Shown: one piece after another, positions 11,894-24,567 of the stretch
Position numbering within the stretch: the first letter of the stretch is position 1
Layout of the letters: each line of letters begins with the position of its first letter
DNA from: Irpex lacteus
Lineage: Eukaryota > Basidiomycota > Agaricomycetes > Polyporales > Irpicaceae
NCBI GenBank assembly: GCA_001986395.2
Contig: MQVO02000011.1
Coordinates: 1,097,786-1,161,785, forward strand
Length of the DNA: 64,000 nt
Direction: 5' to 3'
Program-made: the position numbers and the translations under genes
Notes under the pieces: model-generated
Seen by the model: only the letters and a program-made list of their open reading frames with translations
Database searches by the model: none
What the model was told of the DNA's origin: nothing

Positions 11894-13869
11894 ATGGACC
11901 CAGCGAGCGCCATCATCGGCATTGTCTCGTTCGGCTTCACCGTCTTTGCCAAGGTCAACGAGATACGCAAATCGATCAAGGGTGCACCACAACAAGTACA
12001 AGCCCTGCAAGAATCCTACGTCGTTGCACGCGTACTCCTCTCCAAGTTGCAGACCCTCAACACTCACACCATCACATATACAGCAGACGAGCTTGCCTGC
12101 TTCGAGCTGCTATGTGAAAGGTCCCAGCAGTGCCTGCACGACGTAGACGAGGCCGTCAAGAAAGTCATGGCGCAAACCTCTGATGCCAACGCCGATCGCA
12201 CCCCAAAAGTTCGGCTGCTGAAGTGGTTCTTGAACAAGGGCGATTTCGAGGAGATGACGAAGAAACTGAAGGACGTACGAGAAGCTTTGGGAACGATGGT
12301 GGATCTCATGCAACTGTGTGTACCGTTTTACTACTCTATAGGGATGTCAATTGACATTCATATTGTTTAGGAATCACCTCCAGGTTATTGCAGTACACGT
12401 TATTAATGATGTACCGCGTCGCACCTCTTCTGTACCAAACCAGTCGCTCGTTGGCATTGATCCCAGTCCCCCTCGACGAACGGGTTCCCTTCAGTGCTCT
12501 CACCATTGCACATGTCGTTGTCATGCTCGCTTCCACATCCCCCTTATCCCGCAATCGCTGGCACCCTATGTTGGCCAGCTGTTTATCTCGAAACAGCTCC
12601 TTCATCCCGCTTTCACACCCTGGAACTGCTGCAACGTCGAAACTTGCCGCGGTACATACCTGAAGCCCGCAAAAGTGACATATACTCTTCCTTGGTCACT
12701 CTTCTATGGCTCGTTCCAGACCTCTTCGAATCAACGAATCCATTTCTCGATCAACGCACCTAGGACGGTTCCATACTCTTCACCCATCATTCAAGCAATT
12801 TTGTCTGAGGATGTCCACGGGGTACGTGACCTGTTCGCAAAACAGCAAGCCTCCATTTGGGATGTGGACGTTACGGGCAGTTCTATTCTTGGGGTAAGCA
12901 GTCCCCCGTCGTCTGTGCGCTTGGTCGAATATCATCACTCAATAGCAATATCTTAGTATGCCTGTAATCAATGGCAGAACGGCCCCACCGAAGATCGGCT
13001 CGAGATTGTTCGTTTCCTGGTGGAGGCAGGTGCAGATGCACTTCTTTATGCAGAGTCTGTTGAGCAATACCCTTTCGTTCCAAGTCTCGAACGACTGACA
13101 CCGGTGTGCTTGTAGGACAAAAACAGTATACTCACCCCACGACTTACTTGCCATAGGCATCTTTGTACACCTCCTACGTGAGCCCGACCCAGGCCAATCC
13201 TTCACAGCGACCATTCAAACAAACTCAGCCGCAATCGCCATCTTCCGTTCCATCCTCAGCATGGACGCCTTGGATGCACTCCAAGACGTCCTATCTCGCC
13301 GTTATGGACACTCGGACGAAGACACTGTACAATTATTGACATCCCTCGAAACCACCGAGTACACCGTAGCTCGGTCTTCGGTGTTCAACGCCATCAGGTA
13401 TACTCCCTTACAGTATGCAATCCGATTCTCGCCTTCAAGTGTGGAGTCTCTCCTAGCAGAAGGTGCCGATGTCGCAGCAGAGCCCACTCTGGCTTATGCC
13501 GCCCGCTGCGGGAGTGATGACTTGATGGAATTACTCATTAACAATGGCGAAGATGTGAACATGAAGGACGCCGAGGGGCGAACAGCGCTACATTGGGCTT
13601 GCCACTATTGCGACTACTACACTTTCTTCAAACTTGTCCGATGTGCAGAAGACGAAGTTGACTGGAATTCTTGCACGTTGGAGGGCCAGAATGCGCTGGA
13701 TCTGTTTGATGATAGTGTGGCAGGGGGAGAGGCTTCGTACTTAACTTCCGAGGAGGTTGAAGAGTTCCGTTCAGCCATCATATCCCATATGGATCCATCT
13801 CAGTTACATGTAGTCAAAAATGAGCCATTGAACATCCCCGGTGCATTCCCTCTAAACGACGAATCCTGA
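11894..13869 (+). CDS. AR2: STAND-N-like domain, Cys-rich block, ankyrin protein (598 aa)
   Basis: The exons are 11894-12315, 12371-12893, 12957-13054 and 13116-13869 (1797 nt, phases agree with AR1). The N-terminal domain keeps MDPASAIIGIVSFG but then differs strongly from AR1, AR3 and AR4 (FAKVNEIRKSIKGAPQQV). It is closer to AR5 and AR6 there, while exons 2-4 stay close to AR1 and AR3. The Cys-rich block is conserved (C-S-H-H-C-T-C-R-C-H). The last ankyrin repeats carry their own residues (YAARCGSDDLMELL; HWACHYCDYYTFFKL). Intron 1 uses a GTGTGT donor and is 55 nt. No NTPase domain is present. Confidence 0.85.
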
Positions 13870-14449
13870 TCCCACGTATCTGTAATCCCCCCGACGATGT
13901 TTTATTATATACATAGACGTATCGAGTATATTCAACTTCATAATATGTACCACCGCTGTAGGACGTTTCGACGTACTAGCATAGTACTCGTGGCCATGAC
14001 TGTTTGAAACGGGTTCACCTTCCGCACTCACTCACACAATTGTCTACTGAAAGGTACCAGACACCGGATGAATGATCGCTAACGAAGTACGGTCTAGTCA
14101 CTCTTTCAACGTCCGTAGATAACATACTCGCTTTCCTGGTCGTACATGATGCCTGTCGTTTGTGTCTCAGACGTTATCTGGGAGCCCAAGTATCCTCGAG
14201 AACGAGTCCCTTTCGAGATGCTTGGTAATCAAATATATCTTCTCATCACTAACAACAGAAACTCGACTATGTAAGGACGTCTTATCATGCACGCATCGAC
14301 TTCCATCCCTGGAAGCCTCTTCACAATAGCGGGCGCGCACCGACTCAGATGAGGATATCCGGCCCATAAGATGCGCCTTCCTACAACACGCGAGTAAACC
14401 CGCATAACAAGAATGCCGGTGTTCCAATGAAAAGACACCATCCCTTACT

Positions 14450-14666
14450 TCAGTCACGTCGTGCACATGCATCCTGCATATCGATGACACAACCCTTGAC
14501 TTGAGGAAGCAAGACGGAGTGGTTGAACCACCCTGAATGGGGGAGGTATGACCGAGCATGAGTGAAGAAGCGGAGATTGACGAAGGAATTAGTGGGCATG
14601 ACGGTGAACCAGAAGACAAAGTAACTCACCAAACAAAGCAGTAGTGAATGCATCATTGAACGCCAT
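14450..14666 (-). CDS. Small two-exon reading, 39 aa, unknown
   Basis: Exons 14666-14630 and 14532-14450 join in phase across a 97 nt intron with a GTGAGTT donor and a CAG acceptor. The predicted peptide starts MAFNDAFTTALFG and ends ACARRD. The same start, donor and acceptor positions can be found in spacers 1 and 2 (with a stop at codon 8) and, more diverged, in spacer 4 (start at 21454, MAVRVCNDIATSLAG). Conserved splice sites suggest a real gene at some time. No CaaX motif or signal peptide is visible. It may equally be a spliced non-coding RNA. Confidence 0.3.
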
Positions 14667-15000
14667 CGTCCCATTGCGTGGCTATCTTCCCGCGTCCATC
14701 TTCCAGCGTGGGTGTTACAAAGGGGAGAGTAGACTCTTTATGCAGTGGACGGAGTCTTCGAATAAGATTTAGAAATGAGCCCGTGACTGTACCTTGCACC
14801 CGAGACAGCCAGAGAAAGCGAAAGAGGAGGGTCCATCATTGATAAAGCCTTTGATGCGCGCTACTACAGATGAATAGCGTCAGCGGAGCGTATTAAGAGC
14901 TATTGGATGGAGAAACGTATCGCGTACCGGTTCAATCTCGAAGCGGCTCTGTGACATGCATGGTACACAGCTCTCCCTAGACGTCCGAGTCTCCCGCATC

Positions 15001-15535
15001 TCAGAGTCTTATGTCGATATTGAGGACGTTTGTTGAGATTGCGTGGCGTGCAAGGTCGATGTCGTCGTGACGGTCGCTACACTGTCCCACCGTGGATAAA
15101 GTCAGATGTGTATACGGATATAGGAAAATGGGGGTGCGTGTTGCTCGGAGAAGTTTATGGCGAGCTGGGTGCATGATACGAGGAAGGTCGAAACACGAGA
15201 CCTGCCTCGCTCTAGTCCGTAGCAATTGAAGGTGCGATCGTGCTGAGTTAAGCGACAGGGAGGAGCAGAGAGTTGAAACCAAAGCACATATGAAAGAGAG
15301 TATATGAATGTGAACAGTAGGACTCACCGACGACTCCCGAGAGAGGCTCAACTATACGAATCCGTCGTCCTCGTTCAGTCAGTCCGGAGGGTGTACCAGG
15401 CGTAGCGCGTGAGATATTGGTGAAACCAAATGAGGCAACCCGACAACATTGAGTGCTGCAGACCATAGAGTACACGGGTGCTAGGTAGTCGAAGTTGTGT
15501 GTGCCGGCGTGGAATGGATCTGAAGATTGGGCCAC
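15001..15535 (-). CDS. Spacer minus-strand two-exon reading, unknown (5' end not defined)
   Basis: An upstream exon ending at 15328 (GTGAGTCC donor) joins in phase to a downstream exon 15242-15001 (CTCAG acceptor), giving about 149 codons. Visible blocks are AGTHNFDYLAPVYSMV, CCRVASFGFTN, PSGLTERGRRIR and, near the end, LARHAISTNVLNIDIRL. The same splice sites exist in spacers 1 and 4, and the upstream exon is open in spacer 2. No ATG with a convincing context was found for the 5' end, so more exons probably lie upstream. The family is not recognised. Confidence 0.35.
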
Positions 15536-16184
15536 GATGACTACTGAGATGGGATCATGTCTTGATTAGCGCATGCAATGACGTCTCAGAGTGATAATGA
15601 CTCACTAATATAGCCTTGTAACAGCATATTATTCACTTCAACACCAACGCATCGCAAGTTCCCGATCCACATCGTCTGCAAGCTTCGTATCTGACGGCAC
15701 TATTTCCGTACATTGAACGACCTAGTGGACGGGAAAGCGGGGTTCCAGAGGAAGAGGGCAGGGTGGCGTCATCATACGGAGTGATAGAAGTAACTGTTCA
15801 ATTCTTGAGTATCGAGGGCGTTGAAATGTGCTGGAAGGTAGTATGAGGTATTGCGCGTCGCGGTGAATATGCGAAGATACTTACTGTACGATGATAAAGA
15901 CATAGGCTAAGTCCATGTAGAGAAGGAGAGCCTAGCTTTACAGAGCGGATGAAACTGTTGTCTAGAATCTGGAGATGCAAGCCAGGGGGATCGAATGAGA
16001 GATGCAGAGAACACTGCGTGCAAATATCGACACACCTAGCACAAGCCTTCTTCGACCGACTATCCAGCATCCAAATACTTCAGATCCTGTCTCTCATAGA
16101 TGTACATGATCGCGTCAGGTCTCTCCGTAGCCGCAAGAATGTCGAGGTCGAACGTCGAGTAATAGCGGCGTAAAGAGATCAGGC

Positions 16185-17840
16185 GTGGGAAACAAGGATG
16201 CCAGAGCTGAGAATCAGGCGCCCCTACGCACACTCACCACACTCTCCCACGACTTCGGCGATCTACTCTTCGATCCATGCTCTTTCTCGTCCACTCTCCG
16301 TTTCCAGCTACACAAGGTGACTCATAGAAGGCATAGGTGGCTCAAGACGGCCCATATCTCGCTGCTTTCAACAGCCTATCTGGGCTGTTCTGTCTAGATG
16401 CCGCATCCGACTTCAAGCTCCAAGCACTCTCAAAGTTGCCGTATAGACCTTGGCGACTTCCAATAGGTCTTCGACACTCACTGGCGCATACTCACTCGCC
16501 CAATGCATGCGTCGATATACCTGCGATGTGTGCCCACTCAGATTCTCTGCCCTACACCGCTGCTGCGTTCAGTGCTCGCCCGACCTGTTTCTACGTAGTC
16601 GCGCAGGGGTACAAGGCCCTTAGTAAGCTAGACAATCCGTTTTCCTTGACAGTATTTGCACCGATTCTGGAGACCAGATATAGATCCTTGAGTGGTCGAG
16701 GTGAGTTGTCCTCCGCCGTTCTGATGTCTCGATCTTCCGCTCATCTTCATGTGTCTCCACCGCCTCACTCCACTGTCACTCCCAACCCTTGCAGAGACTA
16801 ACATTCCAAGCGATAAGTATCCTATCCCTCGTTGATTTAAGTACCGCTTCTCCCCGTGATCGGCTGCATCGACACGCCTTTCGGATGACCACCCCATGTA
16901 CGGCTAGCGTCCTAGGAAGCCTTGCCTTGTAGCTATGGATGTCATTCCGTCCACCTCTGGCAATAGGTGTGTTCATTCTTTTGCTGCTTTGAGGGCAGTG
17001 GCCGGCTTTCTTTTCGTCAGTCACGCTACCGCAGGTTGCGCCCGACGCAACTAATAGGCTGATATTTTGCTTGCACGCGGTACGTCGCCTTGTTCTCCCA
17101 TCTGAAATGCGCTCAATCTTGTATTTTTTTGCTCTCGAATATTGATAGTTACCATCTCATTGCACTCCACAGTCCACGCGCGGGTCTCAAGAGGTGCTTA
17201 CTCGAATCGAGTATTGCATAAATACATCGATGGTTGTGTGAGTAGCCGGATATACCTGTAATTATGTAGGCATGAATGCAGTTCAAGTTGCGTTGTTGGC
17301 CTATACTCGCTGCAGCGGAGGAAAGCGGCGTATCACGGCACGCTGTTGTCTGTAGGGTTCAGCGACGGAATGCATGAATCCCACTATTAATACTCTGGAA
17401 ACCAGGCGGCACTGGGGCACGAATCAGTGACGAGAGCCGCATACGAGAGAAGCTGATGCGTACCGCTCGATAGCTGCGCGAGACAGCCACGTATTTGCGA
17501 TATGTGCTACTCTCAACTTCTTCGATGCCAGTGGATGTGATCACTTCGTGTTGCGACCGGGCGTCAGGCTGGTAACAGGTATGTTGCAACTCCTTTCACG
17601 AAACCCGAATGCTGATCTGGAATATCCCTCCAACGTCACTTCAACTCTTTTGGGAACATGGATAAGCTTCTTCCGCCGCTTTTCTTGCACGGCTGTCGGA
17701 TGCGTCTTCCTACGCGACTATTGGGTGATGCTTTGTTCACAATATGTGCGTCGTCTCTCCTTACTATAACTAAGCTGACTTTCGCTCTCACTCGCTTTCA
17801 TAAAGTTCCCAAGCTTGCCATGTATCCCTTCCATAGCTGA
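16185..17840 (+). pseudogene. Remnants of the spacer plus-strand gene (spacer 3)
   Basis: Same order of blocks as in spacer 1: NQAPLRTL..HDFGDLLFDP near 16215, CFYVVAQGYKALSKL near 16590, MDVIPSTSGNR near 16934 and MDKLLPPLFLHGCRMRLPTR near 17658. The acceptor before the last block, TTTTAG in spacer 1, reads TTTTGG here, and the reading frames are interrupted. Function is unknown. Confidence 0.35.
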
Positions 17841-18605
17841 GGCCTGGGTCTTCGAATTTAACCGCAAATAATCGATAAAGCGTCCCGTAAATGCATCACA
17901 GACCGCTCCGAGTCCGGTACAGTACTGGCTATATGGTCTAATTTACTAGGCAGCAGTGATGTGGGTACTACTTGGAATACATTGATCTCAGGCTTGGTCT
18001 ATCCTGTGTGCGTCACTGCGGGAACTACGGGTTACATCGAATGCGGCAGATAGATGTGCTCATAATGAAGACAAAGTGCACCAAAACATCGAGGAACCGG
18101 GAATCACACACACGAGGAGACGGTGTGTATGATCGATTGAGCAGTGCGAGATACGAGCGTTAAGGGAATACTGTGTGTGTTCACGCTTTATACTATGCTT
18201 CATTGTCGTAGCTCACCACCTCATGCTCATCACGACGTTTTCTCAACAAACCACAGAGCAAGAAGTATCAACGTTCACGAGTTGTTTTTCCTGCCGCTGC
18301 GCTCTGTTCACAGCGCTCGCCTTGACAGAACTAACGCTGTCCAGAAGAGTCTCGTTGACACCCTGTGGGAGGATGCCCTCGTCACGCGTGCATGCAGGTG
18401 CGCTACGAGACACAGCACCTATCCACGACCTCTTTAATTTCCGACGCCTTGCTTTTCCAGGTCCCCTGTACATCGATCGATGGTACATTGACGCTGCACC
18501 GCATCCGAGTACACGAGCATGCATATAGCTACTCTATCGAGGACGGGCTGCCCACGGCTCCCCCGCAACCTTCGCCTCTGCCTACATCCCCTCATCCACG
18601 ACGTT

Positions 18606-20571
18606 ATGGACCCGGCGAGCGCCATCATCGGCATCGTTTCGTTCGGGTTAACCGTCTTCAAAGAGATAAACGAGATTCGCAAGGACTTCAAGGACGCACC
18701 TGAGCAAGTGCAAGCTCTACAGGACGAATGCATCGGAATCGAGATACTGTTGGACACGCTGGGTGCTGTCTCGCCCGAGGCCGTCCCAAAATCCCCGAGG
18801 ACTGTCGCACACCTGACTCGCCTATCCGACAAAGCGCGTGGTCGTCTCGAAGAAGTGCGCGAAATGACTAAGAAGATCACGTCGCGAGCAAACCTCGATA
18901 AAGTAACTTTCGGGAAATGGTTCATGAAGAGGGGTGACTTGAAGGAAATGTCACAGAAGCTGAAGGATGTGAGGGAGACACTGGAGTTGATGCTGCACTG
19001 TATTCACCAGTGAGTACGGTCCTGGTACATACTTCGTCAATGAACTGAAAGCCGTTGCAGAAACTCGCTGCAGTTGCTTATTGCAGTGAAAATCGATAGC
19101 GTTGATCGTCGAGTAGGAGTCAAATCTGCTGTGTTCCCCCAGGAGACGACAGCTCCGATGTCTACTTATTGTTCTCGACGCCATGGCCCTTTACAATGTC
19201 CATCCAACTGTACATGTCGCTGCCACGCTCGCCCCCTCTCGCCCCTCATCCCACAATCGCTGACACCCTATGTTGGCCAGCTGTTTATGTCGAAACAGCT
19301 CCTTCATCCCGCTTTCACACCCTGGAACTGCTGCAATGTCGAAACTTGCCGCGGTACATACCTGAAGCCCGCAAAAGTAGCATACACCCTTCCCCAGTGG
19401 TCACTCCTTCATGGCTCGTTTCAGACCTCGTCATTCGAAACGATTCATCTCTCGCTCAACGCATATAGAACCGTTCCTTACTCTTCGCCCATCATAAGAG
19501 CGATTCAGAAGGGCGATGTACACGGGGTATGTGATCTGTTCGCAAAACAGCAAGCCTCCATTTGGGACGTTGATATCACAGGTAGTTCCATCCTTTGGGT
19601 AGGCCACGCACCTTTTGCAGGCTTGGACGGATATTATCACTGAATACTAATATTTTAGCACGCCTGTAATCAATGGCAATACTATCCCACCGAAGATCAG
19701 CTCGAGATTGTCCGCTTCCTGGTGGAGGCAGGTGCAGACGCACTTCTTTACGCAGAGTCTGTTGAGCAATACCCTTTCGCTTTTCTAATTCTCGAACAAC
19801 TGACACCGGTGTGCTTGTAGCACAGAAATGACATACTCACCCCACGACATACTTGCATTGGGTCTCTTCCAACATCTCGTATGTGAACACGACCCACGCC
19901 GATCCTTCACGGCGACCATCCAAACAAACTCGGCCGCAATCACCGTCTTCCGTTCCATCTTCAACATGGACGCCTTGGATGCACTCCAAGACATCCTATC
20001 TCGCTATTATGGACACTCGGACGAAGACACGGCACGTTTACTAGAATCCCTCGAAGCCACCGAGTACATCATGGCCCGGTCTTCTGTGTTCGACGCTATC
20101 GGGTATACTCCCTTACAGTATGCAATCCTCTTCTCGCCTTCAAGTGTGGAGTCCCTCCTAGCAGAAGGTGCCGATGTCGCAGCAGAGCCCACTCTGGCGT
20201 ATGCCGTCAGCAATGGGAAAACTACGTTGATTGAATTACTCATTGACAATGGCGCAGATGTGAACATGAAGTACAAGGGGCGAACAGCGCTGCATTGGGC
20301 TTGCTACGGGTGCTACTACGACACCTTCTTCGAACTTCTCCGATGTGCAGAAGACAAGATTGACTGGGATGCTCGCACGCCGGAGGGCCAGAGTGCGTTA
20401 GATCTGTTTGATGAGGGCGTGTCAAGGGGAGTGGCTTCGGACTTGACTTCGGAGCAGATCGATGAGTTCCGTGCCATCATTACATCCCATATGGACCCCT
20501 CCCGGCTTCAGACAGTCGAAGACGAGCCCTTAGACATTCCTTGTGCATTCCCTCTAGACACTGAGTCTTGA
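18606..20571 (+). CDS. AR3: STAND-N-like domain, Cys-rich block, ankyrin protein (596 aa)
   Basis: The exons are 18606-19009, 19061-19598, 19659-19756 and 19821-20571 (1791 nt, phases agree). Exon 1 and the first half of exon 2 are almost identical to AR1, including the upstream flank; similarity drops after about residue 230. The Cys-rich block matches AR1. The ankyrin part reads YAVSNGKTTLIELLIDNGAD, then HWACYGCYYDTFFELL. One residue is missing after NMKY relative to AR1. The last intron has the family's GTCTGT donor and a CTGAC branch site 16 nt before TAG. No NTPase domain is present. Confidence 0.85.
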
Positions 20572-21179
20572 TTACATGCATTTGTACGCCCACTTATATA
20601 TATGCATATCGTGTATACTGACATTCCATGTGAATCATGCCACCACTTCAGGAACTCTCGACATAGGATCGTAGCCTCCAGTAACATATAGTTCGGAGAT
20701 ATACCCCTTTCACTTAAGACCTTCAGCCGACCGTAAACGGTCCCACGTCTCGCATTTGCTGTCACGATCGACTGCTGCCAGTGCTGGATGTGCAACTGAG
20801 TACCCAATGGCTCGAAAGCGGCGTAGGAGTAGTATAATAAGTGATAAACCCGCCATTTCCTGCCTGTGCGAGTTATGTGTCGACGCCGCTGTTCTCTAAA
20901 CGGTTCTCGGGTAGTTGCTGCTGCGCTTGTATGATTAGAACATCGAAGGTCAGTCCTCTACTACGCTCGATGATACTTACCGCAATCCACAGTTGTGAGT
21001 AGTACTCTCGAGTGTCGATAGTGAAAGCCTGGTCAATGTGACACACTGGAAAATGAGATGTATTCATCCTTAGTATCTAACAAGACCGTAGAGACTTTTG
21101 TATCCCGCCACTCTCTACGCGTTGCCAAGCTGGCTAGCGGGCGGATGATCGTACCAAAGGAAGGATGCTGGCATTATGG

Positions 21180-21454
21180 CCATTAACGAAAGGAGTACAT
21201 CAACATAACAAGAACGCCGCACGCACCGAATCGAAAGTCGACAACATGCCGGCTTTGAGGGACTAAAAGGAGGTTGATAGAAGTGAGGCTAAGAGAGAGA
21301 GGTACAACGGGAGGAGATCGAAAAGGCGGGACAGTGTGAGAGAGAACAAGAGAGGACGCAACATATCAAATCAACGTGTGAGATGACGGAACGGAGAATG
21401 AAGAAACTCACCAGCGAGTGAGGTGGCAATGTCATTGCATACTCGCACCGCCAT
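21180..21454 (-). pseudogene. Diverged copy of the spacer minus-strand small gene (spacer 4)
   Basis: It starts at 21454 (MAVRVCNDIATSLAG), with a GTGAGTTTC donor at the same point as in spacer 3. A downstream TTTTAG acceptor near 21265 opens about 25 codons to a stop. The sequence is diverged but the exon layout is shared. It may be coding or relic. Confidence 0.25.
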
Positions 21455-21793
21455 CTTCCATCTTCCAGTCCAGCGTGCGAGCAGCCAAACGTGATGTCGA
21501 ACTAGACAAGGAAGGAATTAGTATCTTGTAGCCGATTTCGCACAAACTTAGGCTGTAAGCTGCAATGAGAGTAATCGTAGGAAGGGAGGTAGGAGGGGTG
21601 TTATCGAACTAGGGCGCTCAGCGATCTTTGGGCGTTGTTTTTGCTGTTATGAAGTAGCTTGGTTGCGTATAAGTACTGACGAGCGGATCGATACTGTGAA
21701 TAAACGTACCTATTGAGTTAAGAGAGGCTCAGGAACAGGCACCACAGTCACTCAGTGAGGGTGTCATGGGCATTGAAGAGGCTCGAGTGGGTA

Positions 21794-22316
21794 TCAGGCA
21801 GGTGTGCGCAAACTGCATGGCGTGGGTCGAGGGGTGATGCCATTCCTATGGTCACTATATACTAGCGACCTAGCCCGCTGTAGATAGAGTTCGAGGAGTA
21901 TACGATCACGGGGAAATGAGGGACAAATTCTTTGGAAATTAGTAATGAAGCGAGGCCGGATGTTGGATGACTGTCCGGCCACAGGCCATATCCAGACAGT
22001 ACTTAGCCCGGACGTGAGCTGGCATAATGGAGAAAAAGATGGGTTGTACCACACGTAGTATGCAGCAAAAGATATGCACGGGTGAGAAGGACTCACCGTT
22101 CGTCCATCCATACAGGATCCAGTAACGAGACAGATCTGTCCTCCTGGCTCGGGCATGTGGGTGAACACGGAAGAGAAGCGAGGGGCGATGGTGTACTAAT
22201 CTAGACTCAAGAGTAGCGGAGTGTAGCGACAACTTTGAATGCTGCGTCATACAGTCGTAACGGATCGAAGCCGTGTAAAGAGGGAGCTGCGAGTTGCAAA
22301 TAAGCCACCGTGCCAT
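21794..22316 (-). pseudogene. Diverged copy of the spacer minus-strand two-exon reading (spacer 4)
   Basis: The donor GTGAGTCC near 22095 follows a block equivalent to the spacer 3 exon (ARRTDLSRYW in place of TERGRRIR). Downstream reading continues to about 21794. Identity to spacer 3 is low at the protein level, and the alignment rests mainly on the shared donor and position. Confidence 0.2.
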
Positions 22317-22933
22317 ATCAGCGCACGTACAGAGGTATAAGAACCGTAGCTACGCACCCCATTCAGACAAGAATCATGAAATGTTATCGTCTCCATCACG
22401 TAGCTGTGCAAGTCAGCTGAGTTCCTCGTTCCACATCCCTCCTTCGTTTCGCGTCTGAAGGGTTAAAATATGCTGGTTCCAGCGGTGACGGCAGCGTGCT
22501 AGTAGTTGGCGCAACCTGATCAACCGGAGTGAGTAGACATGACTGCGTACGTAGTGTGACTCCCAGGCATTGAGGAGATTGAGTAGGCTCAATGTGAGCG
22601 AGCGGCAGGTGTACATATACGAGTATGAGCACGACTCGTTATTTAGAGGTTTGCGTCGTGTTGAGGGTAGTGGACATGATGCAGAGGGCAGTGCGAAAGG
22701 ATCCAAGTCAATCGGCGAGCCGTCTGAGGAGGTCAAATGTGGTCGTAGTGCCACTGCACGCTAGAGATCTCGAGTCAGCCTGCGACAGTACCAGAACTTC
22801 GCAGTAGTACCTGGAAGCTGTCTTCTAGTACTTATCGTGCATGTACAAAAGCACGCCCTGATCTATTCCTCCTGGTATAAATGACGGTGTGCGTATGGCA
22901 ACGACTCGGACTCGGAGAGAACATGACATGTAG

Positions 22934-23760
22934 GTGAAGAGATCAGGCGTGCGCGTGGGAACAATGAAAGCACAGGCCCCTGGCCGAGAGCAGGCGCCCA
23001 TCCTTTGGGCTTCCTGCGTCCCACCTACGATTCTTATACTGAAGCTACTGAGTTTCTGGTTTGATTTCTGGTTTGATTATCTAATTGCTGACACGGAACG
23101 TCAAGAATGTGACCACTTGATCCTAGGCTTAGTTGGCTAGGGCTCAACAGATGCTGTGGCACCCTGCTTTCGCCTCCAAACTCTCAAGAAAGGTGCTCTC
23201 GTTCGCTTGACACTGCCCCGGTGACCTCATAGGGCACCCATACCGCCGCTATGTCACCCAAAGTATCTTCGGCTGCGTTTTTCTCAAGCTCGATGTCACG
23301 CATATCTTTCAGATCGGTATCGTAGGCTTGTCAGACGTGCAAGACCTCGTAGGGGCGGGAAATAAGAAACCGAGGAGATAATTGTGGCTTGGACGTCCAG
23401 ACTTCCAGCGGAGTAATTCCAGGTGGGTTGTTTACAACCTCTTCGATGCATGACCATGGCAATACCAGACGATGCGATCACTTCGTGTTTCGACCGAGCC
23501 CTGGATGTCGTTCCGTCAGCCGGGCAACAGGTATGTTGCAACTTCTTTTACGAGACCCTAGTGCTCAGCTAGAATTTCCCTCCAATGTCACTCCAACTCT
23601 TCTCAGAGGATGGATAAGCTTCTGGTGTCGCCTTTCTTGAACGGTCGTTACATGCTTCTCCCTACGTTGGGCGATACTCTGTTTACATCAGTACGTCGTC
23701 TATTCTTCTCGGTTAACTTTCGCGCTCGCTCACTCTCACTGTTACGTTCCACAGCTTTGA
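22934..23760 (+). pseudogene. Spacer plus-strand gene, best-preserved 3' part (spacer 4)
   Basis: A block ending LDVVPSAGQQ reaches a GTATGT donor at 23531. A 76 nt intron ends in TCTCAG, and a clean 84 nt exon follows (23607-23690, RMDKLLVSPFLNG..LPTLGDTLFTS) with a GTACGT donor. An upstream block (GHPYRRYVTQSIFGCVFLKL, about 23226) is out of frame with its left neighbour by one base. This copy best shows the original exon structure. The protein is not recognised. Confidence 0.35.
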
Positions 23761-24567
23761 GGTGTAGGTCACTCTAGAGCCTGAGCTTGGGTCTACGGAG
23801 GTACCGATCGACATATCATGACGGCGACGCATCACGGACCGTTTCGGTCGTATGTATCACTACTACACTACGGCCTCATGAAGGCACGAATACATTCGCC
23901 TTCTGTCCAACACTGCTTGCGACACGTGGGAATCACGAGGGATACCGAATGCAATCAATACATTTCCTTGCGGGTAGAACTTGAGTTCACAAGATGTCCT
24001 TACACCACCAACTTGAAGGAATTGGAAATTACATCCACGAAGGGTCAGCGTGTGTGAACGGATAGCGTCGAGATATACGCGTCGAGAGCCTCGAGCACCG
24101 TATGTCCTCGTACTCTACAGAGTCCTTCATCTTCGCAGATCGACTGGTTCATCTTATTCACAACGCCTTCTTCACAGACTACAAAATGGGAAGAATCGAC
24201 GTCCACGAGTCCCTTGCTGCCGCTGCGCTGTACTTACAATGCGGCGAGAGAAGGCGTGGCTCACAGCGCTCACTTTGACAGAACTAACGCTCTCCAGAAG
24301 AGTCCCGTTGACATCCTGTGGGAGAATGTCCTCGTCGCACGTTCAGAGTGCACTGCGCGACACAGCGTCCATGCACGGCCTCTTTCATTTCCCACTCGCT
24401 GATGTCCATGTCCCCTATACATCGATTAGTGGTACATTGACGCTGCACCGCATCCGAGTACACGAGCTGATACCTTTGTTGTGCATATAGCTGCTCTATC
24501 GAGGACGTGCTGCCCTCGAATCCCCCGCAACTTCCGTCTCTGCCTACGTCCCCTCATCCACGACGTT

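Larger units (their letters stand above)
13870..18605. repeat. Spacer 3 of the AR array
   Basis: A 4.7 kb spacer, closest to spacer 1 (17210-18605 is nearly identical to 3700-4640 joined to 5307-5758). It has the best-preserved minus-strand remnants of all spacers; see 14450-14666 and 15001-15535. Confidence 0.75.
20572..24567. repeat. Spacer 4 of the AR array (most diverged)
   Basis: A 4.0 kb spacer with the same gene-remnant order as spacers 1-3 but much lower sequence identity. The conserved AR 3' flank is barely recognisable. The 24270-24567 part is again close to the 5' flanks of AR1 and AR3. Confidence 0.6.
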
